A stretch of DNA of 64,000 nucleotides from Wyeomyia smithii (Eukaryota > Arthropoda > Insecta > Diptera > Culicidae). Location of the stretch: contig NC_073696.1 in the NCBI RefSeq assembly GCF_029784165.1, positions 266,382,760 through 266,446,759 on the forward strand, read 5' to 3'. Every line of letters starts with the position of its first letter. Within the stretch, counting starts at the first letter, position 1. The notes under the pieces were generated by a model. It was not told the origin of the DNA, made no database searches, and saw nothing but the letters and a program-made list of their open reading frames with translations. Below, one piece after another: positions 24,401 through 36,235 of the stretch. The translations under genes and the position numbers were made by a program.

Positions 24401-25300
24401 ATTGAAACATTCGACATTTTATGGATTTCGCGTTTTTCATTGGGAAATGCTCAAAATAGTATGTACTTTTCACGTCTGAACAAATATGCTCATGTTTGTT
24501 TGAAAAAAGTCGTAAAAAATGCAGAGTTGTTTTGTCATATAGCGTAAATAACCGCATAATTGACACACTAATTATCTTTTCAACTTTTTTGTCAAAAAAG
24601 CTTCCATCCAAATCCACATCTGCATCTTTCGCAACTCGGAAGTTATTCTGGTCCGGTAACCAACCACCGGTGATCCGTTTCTGATGTTCAGCTCATGCTT
24701 GTTGAATACAAGAAAAACTTCATTTCCCCTGAAACCCCCATTCCAAAAGTAGCTTGAAAGTGACGGCATAATAGTATCATTGCAAAAATTTCACCCAGTT
24801 TGACTGCAAATGTCATGTTCAATGTATACATAGTGTAAAGTAGTGCTTTCTTCATGATACTAAGTTTAGTTGAGCTGTCTATTTGCAAGAATATATTGGG
24901 TACAATGCATTTGAGGTCAAAATATAAAAGTGTCATTAGCACGAACAACAAATTTTGCAAATGTTACAATTATGCGATTATTGGCAGTCTAGCTTCTGCA
25001 ATCCATCTGTTAATTTCGCGGCTCTCCTCGTTATCACATGTTATGAGTGAACCAAGAAAAAAAGTTTAATAATCACTTCGAAAGCATCCTGATCTATTAC
25101 CAACGCAGCACCAAGGCCAGTAGGACTACCACACTCTCTGCCATGTACTTAGTTTTGGCAGTGCTTTTGGGAAAAGGCCTCCTCCACAGCTCAACGATCA
25201 ACACCAATATTGTCGAGGTCGTCCACGAAACCTGGAAGCATGTGAGACTACGTGATGATGGTCGCTCCTCTGAACACCTGTCTTCCAAATTCGAGTGAAT
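24401..25300. other. No recognisable gene
   Basis: AT-rich to 25.05 kb, then a GC-richer 250-bp stretch with an open frame (25,047-25,298) that I could not assign. It may be the upstream part of the R1/LOA fragment that follows. Confidence 0.4.
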
Positions 25301-26730
25301 TAAAAAGCCCGTCCTGTTACTCTAGACTATCAGAGATGCAGGCCACAGAGCGCGAGACTGCACCGGTAAACGGGACGCTAAGCATGTCACGGAAGATCCC
25401 AACAAGCCCGGCCAACAAGCCAGCTACTAAACCTCAGGCGTGAGGGTGACGCAATCAAACCTGAACTACTGTTACGCGGCATAGCTACGATACCGCCGCA
25501 CTAATAAGAGGGGCCAAATTTTGTTGGAAGCTACGGCAAAGCTTAACTTAGACGTGGCCAATGTCGGTGCCAAAAGCATCTACAATAGAAAAGATGCGGA
25601 GTCGACGTCACGTTCAGAAGCCCGGAGCATCACGCAGCATTCAAATACGCTAAAGTGCGCTTGAGAGCGCAATAAAGACCAGTTAACGAGCCTGCGACGA
25701 TAGACTATGCGACAGTGCGAATACAAACCCGTGGCCTGACGCCCACATAATTGTAACGGCCAAAACCAAAGACGCGTCATCTCCGGCAGAGCAATCACCA
25801 GCGATGTTGGTGCGGATCATTGAGGGACTTTTCTTTCGCCACGATACAAATCCCTGGCCTCCGCCTGTAAAGTTACCACAAACAATAAGTGACGGAAGCA
25901 GCTAGGGGAATCATTAAGGGTTACGAACGATTAATTCTAATATCGCAAACCTCCAGAAGTTGAGCAAGGCACCAGGACCAGACGAAGTCCAGAACCTGAG
26001 TATTGCGGTGGCCATGAAGTTAGCCCTCCGGTTCTTCAGGGCGGCCATGCAGAAATGCTTAGACGACTGCCTCTTCCCTTCGGAGTCTTCGGAGTGCCGA
26101 TGCCACTGTACAAGGTTCTAGAAAATTACTTCCAGAATCTAGCGCTGGTCTACAACTCACACGAGTTCGGAAGGGCGACTTAATTACCGCAGGTTCCATA
26201 TTCGGTCCGGTATTATGGATTGCCATGTATAACCGGTTACAAACGACATAACTGAGATGAGTTGAAAGCCGCGCTGTCCATACGTGAACTTGAAAATTGA
26301 ATGCACTCCAGCAAACTGGAGCTAGCATAGCATAAGACGGAGGTCATCGCAGTGAATAACCGTAAATCGAAACCGAAGGTGTCGATTAGTGCTGGCAGGT
26401 ATACTATTGTCTCGAAGCGATTCCTGAAGCTCTCGGGGGTGATGGAAGTATCTGCGCAACATTGGGCACTACGTATCCACAATTCGCGAGCTGGGAAGAA
26501 AATGTTCCCGTTTCGCACAAGCAAGAAGCGAAATGCTGACAATGAGTGGGCCGGATACCACACCGGGAACGAAGCGCGGCTGATATGTAACGACGAGGGC
26601 ACTTGGAGAGCAGTCAACTGCTTCCCAGAACGTTCTGACGTTGCTAGGCATGAATCGAAGGATCAACCTTCGAAACGCCAGTGAAAACCAACTACTCGCC
26701 TCCAGGAAGTTAGCTAAGAGGTATATTATT
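25301..26730 (+). pseudogene. R1/LOA-group LINE, heavily decayed endonuclease and RT
   Basis: Plus-strand pieces in order are an endonuclease motif LLEATAKLNLDVANVGAKS near 25,525-25,585, an RT segment LSKAPGPDEVQN then FFRAAMQKCLDDCLFP near 25,960-26,080, a GSIFGPVLWIAMYN block near 26,190-26,235 (equivalent to the PQGS...P motif), and KTEVIAVNNRKSKPKVSISA near 26,335-26,395. The order is normal, but stops and frame changes occur every 100-200 bases and the YADD core is lost. These motifs resemble insect R1/LOA-type elements. It is an old dead copy. Confidence 0.65.
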
Positions 26731-26774
26731 CAAAAGGGTGCACTAAACAAACTTACCCCTCCTCAATGCAATGC

Positions 26775-26990
26775 CTAACAGTAGTCCCAGGCAGACGTGA
26801 CAAACGTGTCCGGAAATTTGCGTTTCACTGAATCGTACGCCGCATTGAAGTCTATAAACAGACGTTGCGTTTGTAGCCGTGTTCTCGAAACTTGTCGGAT
26901 ATCTGTTTTAATATGAACATCTGGTCCGTTGTAGATTGTCCCGTTCAAAAACCGCACTGGTTTCTACATTTTCATTTTTCAAACTCTTTT
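26775..26990 (-). pseudogene. RTE-like RT fragment
   Basis: The minus strand reads DIRQVSRTRLQTQRLFIDFN then AAYDSVKRKFPD, the palm segment also seen at 20.6 kb. It is short, and its flanks are not recognisable. Confidence 0.6.
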
Positions 26991-28030
26991 TTGACGTAGA
27001 ATACGTCTTACGGCAACATATACAGGGGTCCAACTTCAACACAGGGAACATCGAGAGCGTCACGAAAATTGTCCAATTTCAAACGTTTTAAACTCAGTCA
27101 GTTTCCCAGCGGTTTCCGTCATTTTCGCAGTAACCGATTGGAAAATCATCTGAGCACCCGTTCAAATGCAGAAAATTGTAATCTGGTTGTTTGAACTATC
27201 GCACTATCGAAAATTGTTAAACCTCGTCGGAACGCAAATGTCGACCTTTGATTGGTCGCTTGCTGCCTTTCCCTAAAAAGGACGACAGAACGGAGTACCT
27301 AGTTAGCCGGGTGTGGCTTGCTATATAGCGTGTGCATATCTATAGCCTGTCTATGCATGTCTATAGCGTGTGTGACTTGCAGTATAGCGAATCAAATTTT
27401 CATTTATAATTGCAAATAAATCACCACATGTTGAATTTGAATATCACTGTAAATCATGCAGAACTAAATCATAAACTTACTATGTTGAAAAAACAACGTT
27501 CAGTTGTCAATAAATGGCATGGAAAAACATAATTAACCTTTTTGACTAAGCCTCAAAGTTTACTGAGTGTATTTTAACATTTATTTGAAGATTTTTTGAG
27601 CCAGTGAGCCTGAATCACATAATTTTTTGTTTAAGTCCTACTATTTGCAGCAATCAGTTGTAAAATTATCTACACTACCGCAAAATGCAGAAAACTGTTC
27701 GTATTAAACCTATTTAACCAGGAATGCACTATTTGCCCCATAGACTAGCCAGCCCGCTCTTCGTAGCCAGATATCTCAGTGCAACTTGATACAAAAGACA
27801 GCCTCGCAAAACAATTAAATTTCATTCTTGTTTTGGATACGGCAGCAAGTAAAACCGCATAGCTGCACATAGCTTCTGTTGCTGTTCATTGTCGTTACCG
27901 GTGCCGGCTATAGAGATAAGCGTCATCTGGAGCAGAGAGACGATTAAATTGTTTAACCCCATTGAGTGTATTCCCCAACATATTGCAAAAAATACATTGA
28001 CATGAGACAGGCTGTCGTATTTTACGTTAA
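26991..28030. other. No recognisable gene
   Basis: Mixed AT-rich DNA. A short stretch at 27,320-27,390 repeats TATAGC(G/C)TGT units. Confidence 0.45.
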
Positions 28031-29090
28031 CTTTGCGGTCGTGTCTTATATACAACCTCTTCAACTATTTTTTTTTTACTGTTTTGCCATTGTGGTATCT
28101 TTACACTTTGAAATTCCTAAAAGCTTTTTTAAAGTCTTTTCATGTTTTGGCGTTTTTACAACTTTGCGACTTTTTCACCAGGTTTTCTTCTCAAATTTTC
28201 ACCATCTGGATCTTTAACTGTGGATATTTTATATTTTTTGCCTTTTTCAATATTTCCAATTTTTCCTTCCGAATTTGCTTTTTTTTATTAGTTTGACTTC
28301 TTTGCCTTTTCTTTGCCTTTTTGATTTTTTCTACTTGCTGAATTCGCTTTTTGGTTGTTTATCCTTTTTTGGGACCTATTTGCATCTTTGCTATCTGTAA
28401 TTTAATTTAATTCTCGCAAGTTTTTTTGGCGTTTTTTGGCGTTTCTCAGCTTTCCGATATTCATCATAAGTTAAACATTTTATGCTTCTTTATTCTTTAA
28501 CATTTTTAAGTTTTCCTTTATTTTGATATTGTTTAACTTTTGCCATTTTTCGTCGTAGCCTTTCCACTTGTTTTAGTTTTATTTACATTTTTCTTTTTTT
28601 TATTCATCGTCCCTGTACTTTCTCAACATATTTGTATTCATTGTTTTTTTTTTCATTTCTCAAGTTTTAAACCGTGTATCAGTGTTTTTTTTAAATCTAA
28701 CTTTTCAAACAGTTCCTTCTTTTGTGCTTTTTCGGCTTTGCCTTGGATCTTTTATGAATTCTCTGCGTTAGAAACATTTTCGTCTTTCTTTCGCTTCATC
28801 CTATCGCAGTGTTTTTCGCATTCTCTGCTTTTTGTTCATCTTCAGTTTCATTTTGTTTTGTTTGATTCTTTTTTTGTTCGATGTTTTCTTTTCACCTGTT
28901 AGCGATTTGTATTGTTGATGAGCAAGAACAAATTTTGACCTTATGTTCCTCTCTTTTTCTATGTTTGTTCTGTGTCTATTATTTTTTGTATATTTCTCTC
29001 GGTTATTCTCGTTTTTTTTTAAATTTGATGGCTCTAAATATATTTTTAATCGTGTTGACGATTGTTTAAAGTAACTATACTCCATACCTC
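28030..29090. repeat. T/C-rich, strand-asymmetric degenerate tract
   Basis: Over a kilobase the plus strand is dominated by T runs broken by GCC, GGC and CAT words (CTTTTTCATG, TTTGCCTTTT), with few A runs. Frames on the plus strand therefore read Phe/Leu/Ser-rich and on the minus strand Lys/Asn-rich; neither is a gene. It is the strand complement, in character, of 13.8-14.5 kb. Confidence 0.7.
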
Positions 29091-30950
29091 AAACCAGTTT
29101 CTCGTGATTCGAAAGAAAATACTGAAAATTATATCTCCAGCCCTCAGAAACATCTGTGTAGAGGCTCAGTCAAAACAAAAATGATAAATGAATGATAAGA
29201 ATTGTGACATTTTTTAAAAAATTGCTCATAAGTATTGGTTTTTGATAATTTTTTCTACATTATGCATTATGTTTTTAACTTTTATCTAAATATCTTTTTC
29301 TGTTGTACGTTTTCGTCAAATCAACCTTTTAAAAACTGTTCTGTCTTCTCTGTGTTTTTCCTGTCTACTTTCATTACACTGGTAAACACAGCTACTAACC
29401 TAGAGCTCAAAATAAAAAAACGAAAGATTAAAGCTTTTTAATCATTCCTGTGAATATTGGTGCCCCTAGCAATGATATTTTATTCAGAGACTTCAGAGAC
29501 GAGCCCAGCTGGCGGCCTTTCGACGTACGTCTAGGTTTGATAGGGGCTTCATTTTCTCAGTTTTTTTCTGACTATATCTCCATCTTTCCTAGCGGTTTTT
29601 AGTTCTTCAGCTCGCGTTTTTACCTTGTCCAAGGTTAACGGATCCACATTTAAAAAATGATTTGCAAAACTTTTATGTTCGTTCGTCTTGAGAGAAAAAG
29701 ACTTAGGGGAAATAAATAATACTGTAAAAAAAGAGTCCAAGCTTTGCAAACAAATAACTGTTGACCATTGTAAACCTCAGTTTTTTTTTAGTTTTGAATT
29801 TTTCGTATGCATGCCTACTAAACGAAAAATGTCACTGAAACTATCTTATTGATTTTTCACGTCTATATTTGATCCAAATTCGCCTAAATTATGATACAAC
29901 GGAAAGCAAAATTTAAAAATGCTACAAGTTTTATTACATAAAGCGAATTAAACACCACGGAAATATTTAATATAATATCGTATATTTTGTGTTAAAATTG
30001 AAGTTATTTCACATTGCAATTGTAGACGGAATGAAAAAAATGAGGTAAAATTTGAACAAACTAGTTCTTGAGCTCTCTTGGGATATTTTGCTCAGAAGAC
30101 ACTTTTTCTAATAAAGTCACATAAAATTGAGAAGCGAGCAGCGAAAGTGGAGCAGAAATCAAGGAAGCTTCATGTCAAATTAAGAAAATTTTGATGTAAA
30201 GTTAACGAGAACATGAACGAGAAATGAAAATAAAAAAGAACAGTAATAAACCAACAATAACTCAGTATAACAGCAAAAACATGATTTAAGTAAGATATGA
30301 AGATATGAATGAAGTTGATCCAAAACTTGACTCAAAAATAACTTACAAATCATTATAAAAAATGAAAAAATCCAAATAATCAACAGCCGACATAACAAAA
30401 AATTATAAATTAATAAAAACGTCTGGCCTTTGGATGGTAATGGTAAATTTTCATTAAAATGGAAGCAGATAATAGTTCACCTGTACTCCAAGGTTTTAGC
30501 TACTGTTGATTTAATGACATAATTTTCAGAGGATCAAAGTATAGTGGGTAAAAAGCAAAACTCTCCGTAAAAGGCAAACTGTCTTGACTAAAAAAAAAAT
30601 TGTGATGATTTTGACACAAAATTAGGACGACATGTAAACAATGATAGTGATAAATCACATTGCAAATATAAATCAAATTGAGTTGAAAGTAATGTAAAAA
30701 TAATCAAAATTGGCAAAGTTAACAAAGCATTGGATTATTATGGATATAAGATGAAAGAAATTATGTTATACGCAGATAATAAAGGTTTTTTTATGACACT
30801 CTATAATCCCATTTTGCATCCTCCATTAAACAAATATAAAATATTCCTTTAGATTCCATTAGTCACTAAATGAAGAATTATCAATCAGATTAAATTTAAC
30901 CAACTAGCAGCAAAGTCGCTACGAAAACTTTCAAACAATTACCGCATAAC
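29091..30950. other. AT-rich DNA with a MITE fragment, no gene
   Basis: At 29,376-29,500 the sequence CACTGGTAAACACAGCTACTA, CCTGTGAATATTGGTGCCCC resembles the left part of the element at 3,905-4,246. The rest is AT-rich, with a further A-rich asymmetric patch at about 30,080-30,420. Confidence 0.5.
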
Positions 30951-30954
30951 CATT

Positions 30955-31200
30955 TCCTTTTTCTCTCTCTCTCTCTCCCGTCCAAAGACAGGACCCCCTT
31001 CAGAGTGAAACTGATTGAGCAATTTAGCGCCCGGCTAGCAGATTTCGCCAAACAAGTCCTGCAATTCGATTCACACCAATCAACTCGACGTTTGAAATCC
31101 ATCAGAATAAGCTGCGAGATGTGTGAGGGAGAGAGAGAGAGAGCGAGCATAAAAGAATTCCGGCCGGCAGCCGCGGCATCATCCAGCCAGCAGCATCAGC
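30955..31200 (+). promoter_or_regulatory. Candidate GAGA/TATA core promoter
   Basis: A CT run at 30,961-30,977 and a GA run at 31,127-31,145 flank 150 bases. Immediately downstream is CATAAAAG (31148-31155), then TCATCC with its A at 31181, 31 bases from the T of the TATA box. GAGA tract, TATA and initiator in this order and spacing resemble an insect developmental promoter. The transcript would begin in GC-rich DNA containing CAGCAGCATCAGC. No coding exon was identified downstream. Confidence 0.35.
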
Positions 31201-32300
31201 AGAGCGGTAGCAATAATCGAAACTGGGAAATTATGATGATTACCGCTCGAACGACGCAACGGATGGGCACTTATTCAGATTTTGTTTTGTTTTGCCTCCA
31301 TATCCCAAAATTGCTATAACCTCCGCAAGTCAGCCAGCCAGCAACGGAACGGGCGCAGAGCGGTTTTCTCGCGCCGCCAGCTCAAGTGCGCAGCTCGAGT
31401 AGATCTTGAACGCTCAATTCCAGCTACTGTTTAATTTTGTTTATATTACCCGGTCCCTTCCGCTGTTGCTACCCGTTTCTCCCACGGTCCAGCACTAAGC
31501 CTCAGTGCTGCTCGAAGATGTCGATCAAAGTGCCGTAGCTTAGCTGGATCCCCCCTGGTACGACTCCGACCTAGCCCACAACTGGCAACACTTGCCACAT
31601 CCTAGTAGAGAAGGCAAAAAAACAACCGAAAATAAACAATCAATCCAATCTTACTCCCAAACAAAAAATCCAACTGTGTTTGCCTTGTTGATTTTCCCGC
31701 CGGCGATTTCGATTCTTCGGTATCGATCAAAGTTTCTGGCGGCTTAGTTTCGATCGTAAAACCAACAAAATGCGCTCGTAATTGAGGCATTAAAGCCTTA
31801 TCCGGACTTTCGGTCTATTCGGTCGGTCCTCCACAGAAGAATAGCAATAATTTCTCCTCGCACACCGACATCGCCACGCAGCTTCCCACATGATTGATTG
31901 TATGGACGGAGCAAGGTTGGTTACGGTGCGGTGGTTGCTGGTGCGACGAACAAGACGAGATGATCTGCGTTGATGAAAACACACTCGATCAGGTTCCAGA
32001 GGCATCCAGAGTGTCTACCGACCGACTCGTGGGTCCCAGGGTCCACGGTAGCTAGCGCTGATTGAAGTGGAGGCTTCTGGAGAAATCGCACTCTCTCCAG
32101 CGGGATTGAGCCGCGGTCGGTGGCCAGCATGGCAAACCAGTCGCCATCGGTTGCGATGATCGATTGATTTTCAAGTCGATGCGTACAAGCGGTAATTGAT
32201 TTCTGTGAAATAAAATTGGCCCAGACGGCGGCGACGGCGGCGGCTGCTGCTGAACGTGTCGGAATTCAATATCGACCAACCCTTCTACGCCAAATGTAAT
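31201..32300. other. GC-richer DNA without an assigned gene
   Basis: Leader-like sequence follows the candidate promoter. Several minus-strand frames (31.6-32.3 kb) are open but overlap in three frames and contain CGG/CTG-type codon runs, so none is called. Confidence 0.4.
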
Positions 32301-32310
32301 TTATTACATT

Positions 32311-32577
32311 TTATTTGATTATGATCGACTGCTGAACGGCATTACTGATGCTGCTGCTGCTCAGGCTTGTGTCGGTCGATAAGCCACTTGACTGTGCCAC
32401 TAACCCCGGACCGACCGAGCGATGACGACGGGGAGAAACATTTGGCGACCGGCCGGAACCGGTTGATGTGTGATTAGTTGGCACTAACCCGTGCGTAATT
32501 GCCGCTGCCGTTTGACGTGAATTTGCTATTTCCGAGAGATGCTCAATCATTCGATAGTGACAGGTCAATGCTGGAGT
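32311..32577 (-). CDS. Candidate terminal exon of an unidentified host protein
   Basis: The minus strand has a plausible splice acceptor (TTTCAACTCCAG, about 32,577-32,588) followed by an open frame through YRMIEHLSEIANSRQTAAAI and a Ser-rich tail (SGLSTDTSLSSSSIS), ending in TAA at 32311-32313. Polyadenylation-type AATAAA hexamers overlap and follow the stop (about 32,290-32,315). Codon third positions are mostly G or C, unlike the AT-rich surroundings. I do not recognise the protein. It has no membrane segment or catalytic motif. The alternative is a chance open frame in GC-rich DNA. Confidence 0.35.
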   Translation of the reverse strand, partial: TPALTCHYRMIEHLSEIANSRQTAAAITHGLVPTNHTSTGSGRSPNVSPRRHRSVGPGLVAQSSGLSTDTSLSSSSISNAVQQSIIIK

Positions 32578-32599
32578 TGAAATTATGGGACTTTATCTG

Positions 32600-33550
32600 G
32601 ATACTCATCGAAATGTTTTGGGGAGTGCTGCACTAGAACATAGCAGTAGTTTGGTTGAGAAAAAGCTATAATTGGCAAATTGTGCTAAACTTAGCTGGAG
32701 CTCAAGCTAGAGAAACAAAATAACCTAAGACGAAGGTCAATCGCTCGTTTAAAACGAAGAAGAAAAGAAACAACAAGGCTGGCACCAAGCAAATCAATCA
32801 AATCGGAATTCTAATATCCAATATCAACTGATGTGGCATTTTGACACATTCTGCTCTGTGATTGGTTACGTGCTGTGGCAAACCGAACGGGGGAACCTTC
32901 AAACCGTCCTCTCGACGATCTTTGACGGGCACGGACAAATCGAGAAAAGAAACCCAGAACTGGCTGGTGTATCATTTCTTGATTAGTTTTTGTCAGTCAA
33001 ACTTCGTCCTCCCACAGACAGGCGGACCCTTCTTCCTCTGTTTTCGAGCCGAATCATATGGTTCAGCTTCACCGATGAACCATCGATCAGTGGAACTGAT
33101 CCCCGGCCGGTTATAATTAAACTGTCGAAATTGATTTCGAATCCCGAAGATTCTCGTTTCTGCTGCCTGCCGCGGATCGGGAAATTTTCCCATCCGTGCA
33201 ACGAATCTTTATCCTACGTCAAACCGTGCACGAATCACGCGAGATTGGATTGATATATTGGAAAATATACCCTGCGGCGGGGCTTCAATCGGGTAGGGTT
33301 AGTGGACCCATTTATGGTACAAAGGATTTCGCTGAATAAATATTTATTAGAACCATTATTATCCTTATTCACTCAACTGAGAAAAATAATCAATAATATG
33401 GGACAATGATTGGACTAATTTAACGCACAAAACATGGAACTACAAATTGTGTAGATGTTAAGAGAACATCATGACCAAATCCTTAGGCTATGAGATTGAA
33501 ATAAAAAGCTCCAGAAATCAAGCATTAACTCGAACAAAACGTGGTTATTA
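32600..33550. other. No confident gene
   Basis: GC-moderate to 33.25 kb, with three overlapping frames on both strands at 32,980-33,250 that cannot all be real and show no motif, then AT-rich up to the LTR. Confidence 0.4.
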
Positions 33551-33554
33551 AAAA

Positions 33555-33712
33555 TGTTAGAGGTGTGTGTAAACCTAGCAAGCGACGAATAATCATTTTA
33601 ATGTCATAGAATAAATTTTAATAAATGTTCATTCTTAGTTTGTCCATCGTCAAGTTAAGACGTATTTCCATTTAGTAGTAAATCTGATCTACGGCCACCA
33701 CTCTCAAGTACA
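33555..33712 (+). repeat. Copia 5' LTR (158 bp)
   Basis: It begins TGTTAGAGG and ends CAAGTACA, giving TG...CA termini. AATAAA hexamers occur at 33610 and 33620. A primer-binding-like GGTTGTGGGCC follows at 33716-33726, as expected for Copia elements primed by an internal fragment of initiator tRNA-Met. No matching 3' LTR is visible in the window, so the boundaries rest on these signals. Confidence 0.6.
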
Positions 33713-33740
33713 ATAGGTTGTGGGCCATTCAAAGTTAAAG

Positions 33741-34613
33741 ATGGAAAGATCCGGAATTTCGAAACTGACGAATGAAAACTATGAAGCATGGAAACTTGAA
33801 GTTGAATTTCTGTTGGTACGCGAAGGCCTTTGGAAATACATCGTTCCTGGAAACAAGCCGGAAGAAGCTGCAAATCGAGCGAATGCCGCGGAGCTAGCTG
33901 CCTGGGACGATGGGGATCAAAAAGCGCGTGCGACTATCGCACTTTTGCTGAGCAGGAATCAACACGGTCATATCCGGGGGACGCAAACTGCAAAGGAAGT
34001 ATGGAAAAATCTCGAAAAGCAGCATGAGAAAAAGTCGCTGACGGCAAAAGTTCATCTTCTGAAGCGAATTTGTGACCTGCATTTCCATGACGGAGATGAC
34101 ATCGAAAATCATCTGCAAGTATTCGAAAGCCTGTTCGACAAACTGGCTAACGCCGGTACTAAACTGGATGACGATTTGCAGGTAATTCTAGTATTCCGAA
34201 GTCTACCGAGTTCTTTTGATGCTCTGACGACTACCCTGGAAAACCGGTCGGAAGACGAACTTACGCTGGCCCTTGTGAAGGATAAAATCATTAATGAGGT
34301 TCAGAAACGAAGCGAAATGGTTTCGGCTGATTCGGCGGTATTAAAAGTGGATGGAAAGATGAGAGCCATCGTTTGCCACCACTGTCAGAAGGCCGGTCAC
34401 AAGAAGCGAGACTGCAGATTGTGGCAAAAACAAAACCAGGGTGAGTTTTCTCACAACGAAAAGTCCGTTCTCAAGGAGACTAAACAAGTTGCTAAACAAC
34501 CGGCGAAAGCGAGAAAAGCGGAATCTGCTGATGAAGATTTCGTTTTCACTGTAAGTGGAGCACCAGTGACCAAGTGGACCAAGTGGATCCGATCAAGGAG
34601 GAGAATATCGTAG
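33741..34613 (+). CDS. Copia Gag (UBN2-type capsid with CCHC zinc knuckle), fused to junction sequence
   Basis: Gag forms the retrotransposon particle and packages its RNA. I chose the ATG at 33741, which gives MERSGISKLTNENYEAWKLE, the usual Copia Gag start. The 33720 ATG lies in the primer-binding region. Residues 1-200 are the capsid-like domain (NYEAWK...LWKYI, then ATIALLLSRN, then VWKNLEKQHEKKS). A zinc knuckle CHHCQKAGHKKRDC follows at about residues 213-226, then a Lys-rich linker. It reaches FTVSGAP, just before the expected protease, then terminates out of frame through a deletion junction at about 34,570-34,590. Protease is therefore absent. Confidence 0.85.
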   Translation: MERSGISKLTNENYEAWKLEVEFLLVREGLWKYIVPGNKPEEAANRANAAELAAWDDGDQKARATIALLLSRNQHGHIRGTQTAKEVWKNLEKQHEKKSLTAKVHLLKRICDLHFHDGDDIENHLQVFESLFDKLANAGTKLDDDLQVILVFRSLPSSFDALTTTLENRSEDELTLALVKDKIINEVQKRSEMVSADSAVLKVDGKMRAIVCHHCQKAGHKKRDCRLWQKQNQGEFSHNEKSVLKETKQVAKQPAKARKAESADEDFVFTVSGAPVTKWTKWIRSRRRIS

Positions 34614-36235
34614 TTTCAAACTCATGGCGTTCCTAAAACGTGAAGGCATTCAGCAACAGTTCACAGCAGCATATACACCGCAGCAGAACGGTGTGGCCGA
34701 AAGAAAGAACCGTTCTCTGGTGGAGATGGCCAGATGTCTACTTTTAGAAGCAGGTATGCATAACCGTTACTGGGGTGAAGCAGTCAACACGGCGAATTAT
34801 CTTCAAAATATGCTACCAACGAAACCGATTGATCAAACACCGTACGAAATATGGAATGGAGTCAAGCCAGATGTCTCGAACCTGCAAGTTTTCGGATCAT
34901 CAGCATACGTGTTTGTTCCTGAGATCAAGCGATCGAAGCTGGAATCCAAAGCCGAAAAATTGACTTTTGTCGGTTATTCGATACAGCATAAGGCATGGCG
35001 GTTCATCGAAACGAAGACCAACAAGGTGACGACAAGTCGGGATGCTCGTTTCATACTTATCATGAGAGACAAAGTGGAAGCTTCTGGCGAAGATGACAGT
35101 ATGTCATTTTATCATTTTGCGCTGTTCAAACAAACCGATTGTGATGCGGAGGTAGTGGAAGAACTGGGGCAGATTGAACCAGCAGTTGAGAAAGTGGAAC
35201 TAGATGTCGTGAATTCCGATGGTAAAGTAAACCAAGTTGCAGAAATCCGTGATATTTTGGACGATAGTCTGTACGAGGATGCCAATGGAGAAGAATCAAA
35301 TATAGAAGCTGAAAAGGAGCTAGAACAAACTCTAGATGTACGTCGGCAATCGACCAGGATTACGAAAGGTATCCCACCTCAATACTACTGTCCAGATGGT
35401 AGACTAGCACGTCACGAGAATGATGAGCCTCGTACCTATAAAGAAGCAGTAGAGAGTGCAGAGAAGGCATCATGGAGGAAAGCCATGCTGGAAGAATTGC
35501 AGTCGATGAAAGATAACAACGTGTGGGAGCTAACCACATTACCGGCGGGCAAGAAAACCATCGGATGCCGCTGGATTTTCAAGAAGAAAACGGACGAGAA
35601 TGGCAAAGTCATCCGACACAAAGCGCGGTTAGTTGCACAAGGTTTCACACAAAAATATGGAGTAGATTATGATGAAGTTTTTGCTCCTGTTGTGAAGCAA
35701 ATAACGTTCCGCACACTAATCTCCGTTGCCAACCAAAGGAAACTTCTCATCAAGCATGCAGATGTAAGAACAGCATATTTGAATGGGGACTTAGAAGATC
35801 CAGTGTTCATGCGGTTACCTCCTGGGATCACGGTGGATGGAGATAATATGGTTTGTCGTCTACGTAAAGGATTGTACGGGTTGAAGCAAGCTGCTCGCAT
35901 CTGGAACCACAAACTGAACAAGACGCTCGTGCAAATGGGTTTCAAGCCGTCGAAGAACGACTGTTGTCTTTACATCAGGAGGAGCGATGGAAAAACCGTT
36001 TATATTGCTGTGTACGTTGATGATTTTGTCATAATATGTAAGTCAGAATACGAGGGCATCATCGAACAGCTGAACCAAAACTTCAAGATAACGTCTCTCG
36101 GGGACATCAAATTATTCCTCGGAATCCAAGTTACCCGTTATAATGAGTACGTTGCACTCAATCAGAGAACGTACGTCCAGAAGCTTCTGACAAGATTCGG
36201 TCTCGAAGAAGCAAAGCCGTCGACAATTAATTTTG
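34570..36235 (+). pseudogene. Copia Pol remnant: integrase end and reverse transcriptase, truncated
   Basis: Relative to Gag the frame changes at a deletion. The frame enters integrase at SDQGGEYRSFKL and continues AYTPQQNGVAERKNRSLVEM, holding only the last catalytic glutamate. The protease, the integrase zinc domain and its first aspartate are lost. The reverse transcriptase is open: NNVWELTTLPAGKKTIGCRW, HKARLVAQGFTQ, ADVRTAYLNGDL, GLYGLKQAARIW and YVDD (36013-36024), then SLGDIKLFLGIQV. It reads correctly to LLTRFGLEEAKPST and then breaks at about 36,230-36,235 into antisense LINE sequence. The RNase H and the 3' LTR are missing. The copy is non-autonomous and cannot transpose alone. Confidence 0.88.

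Noticed and set aside
28033..29085. Phe-rich plus-strand and Lys/Asn-rich minus-strand frames
   Set aside because: They arise from the T-rich asymmetric tract.
32862..33253. Four overlapping frames on both strands
   Set aside because: They are mutually exclusive and motif-free.
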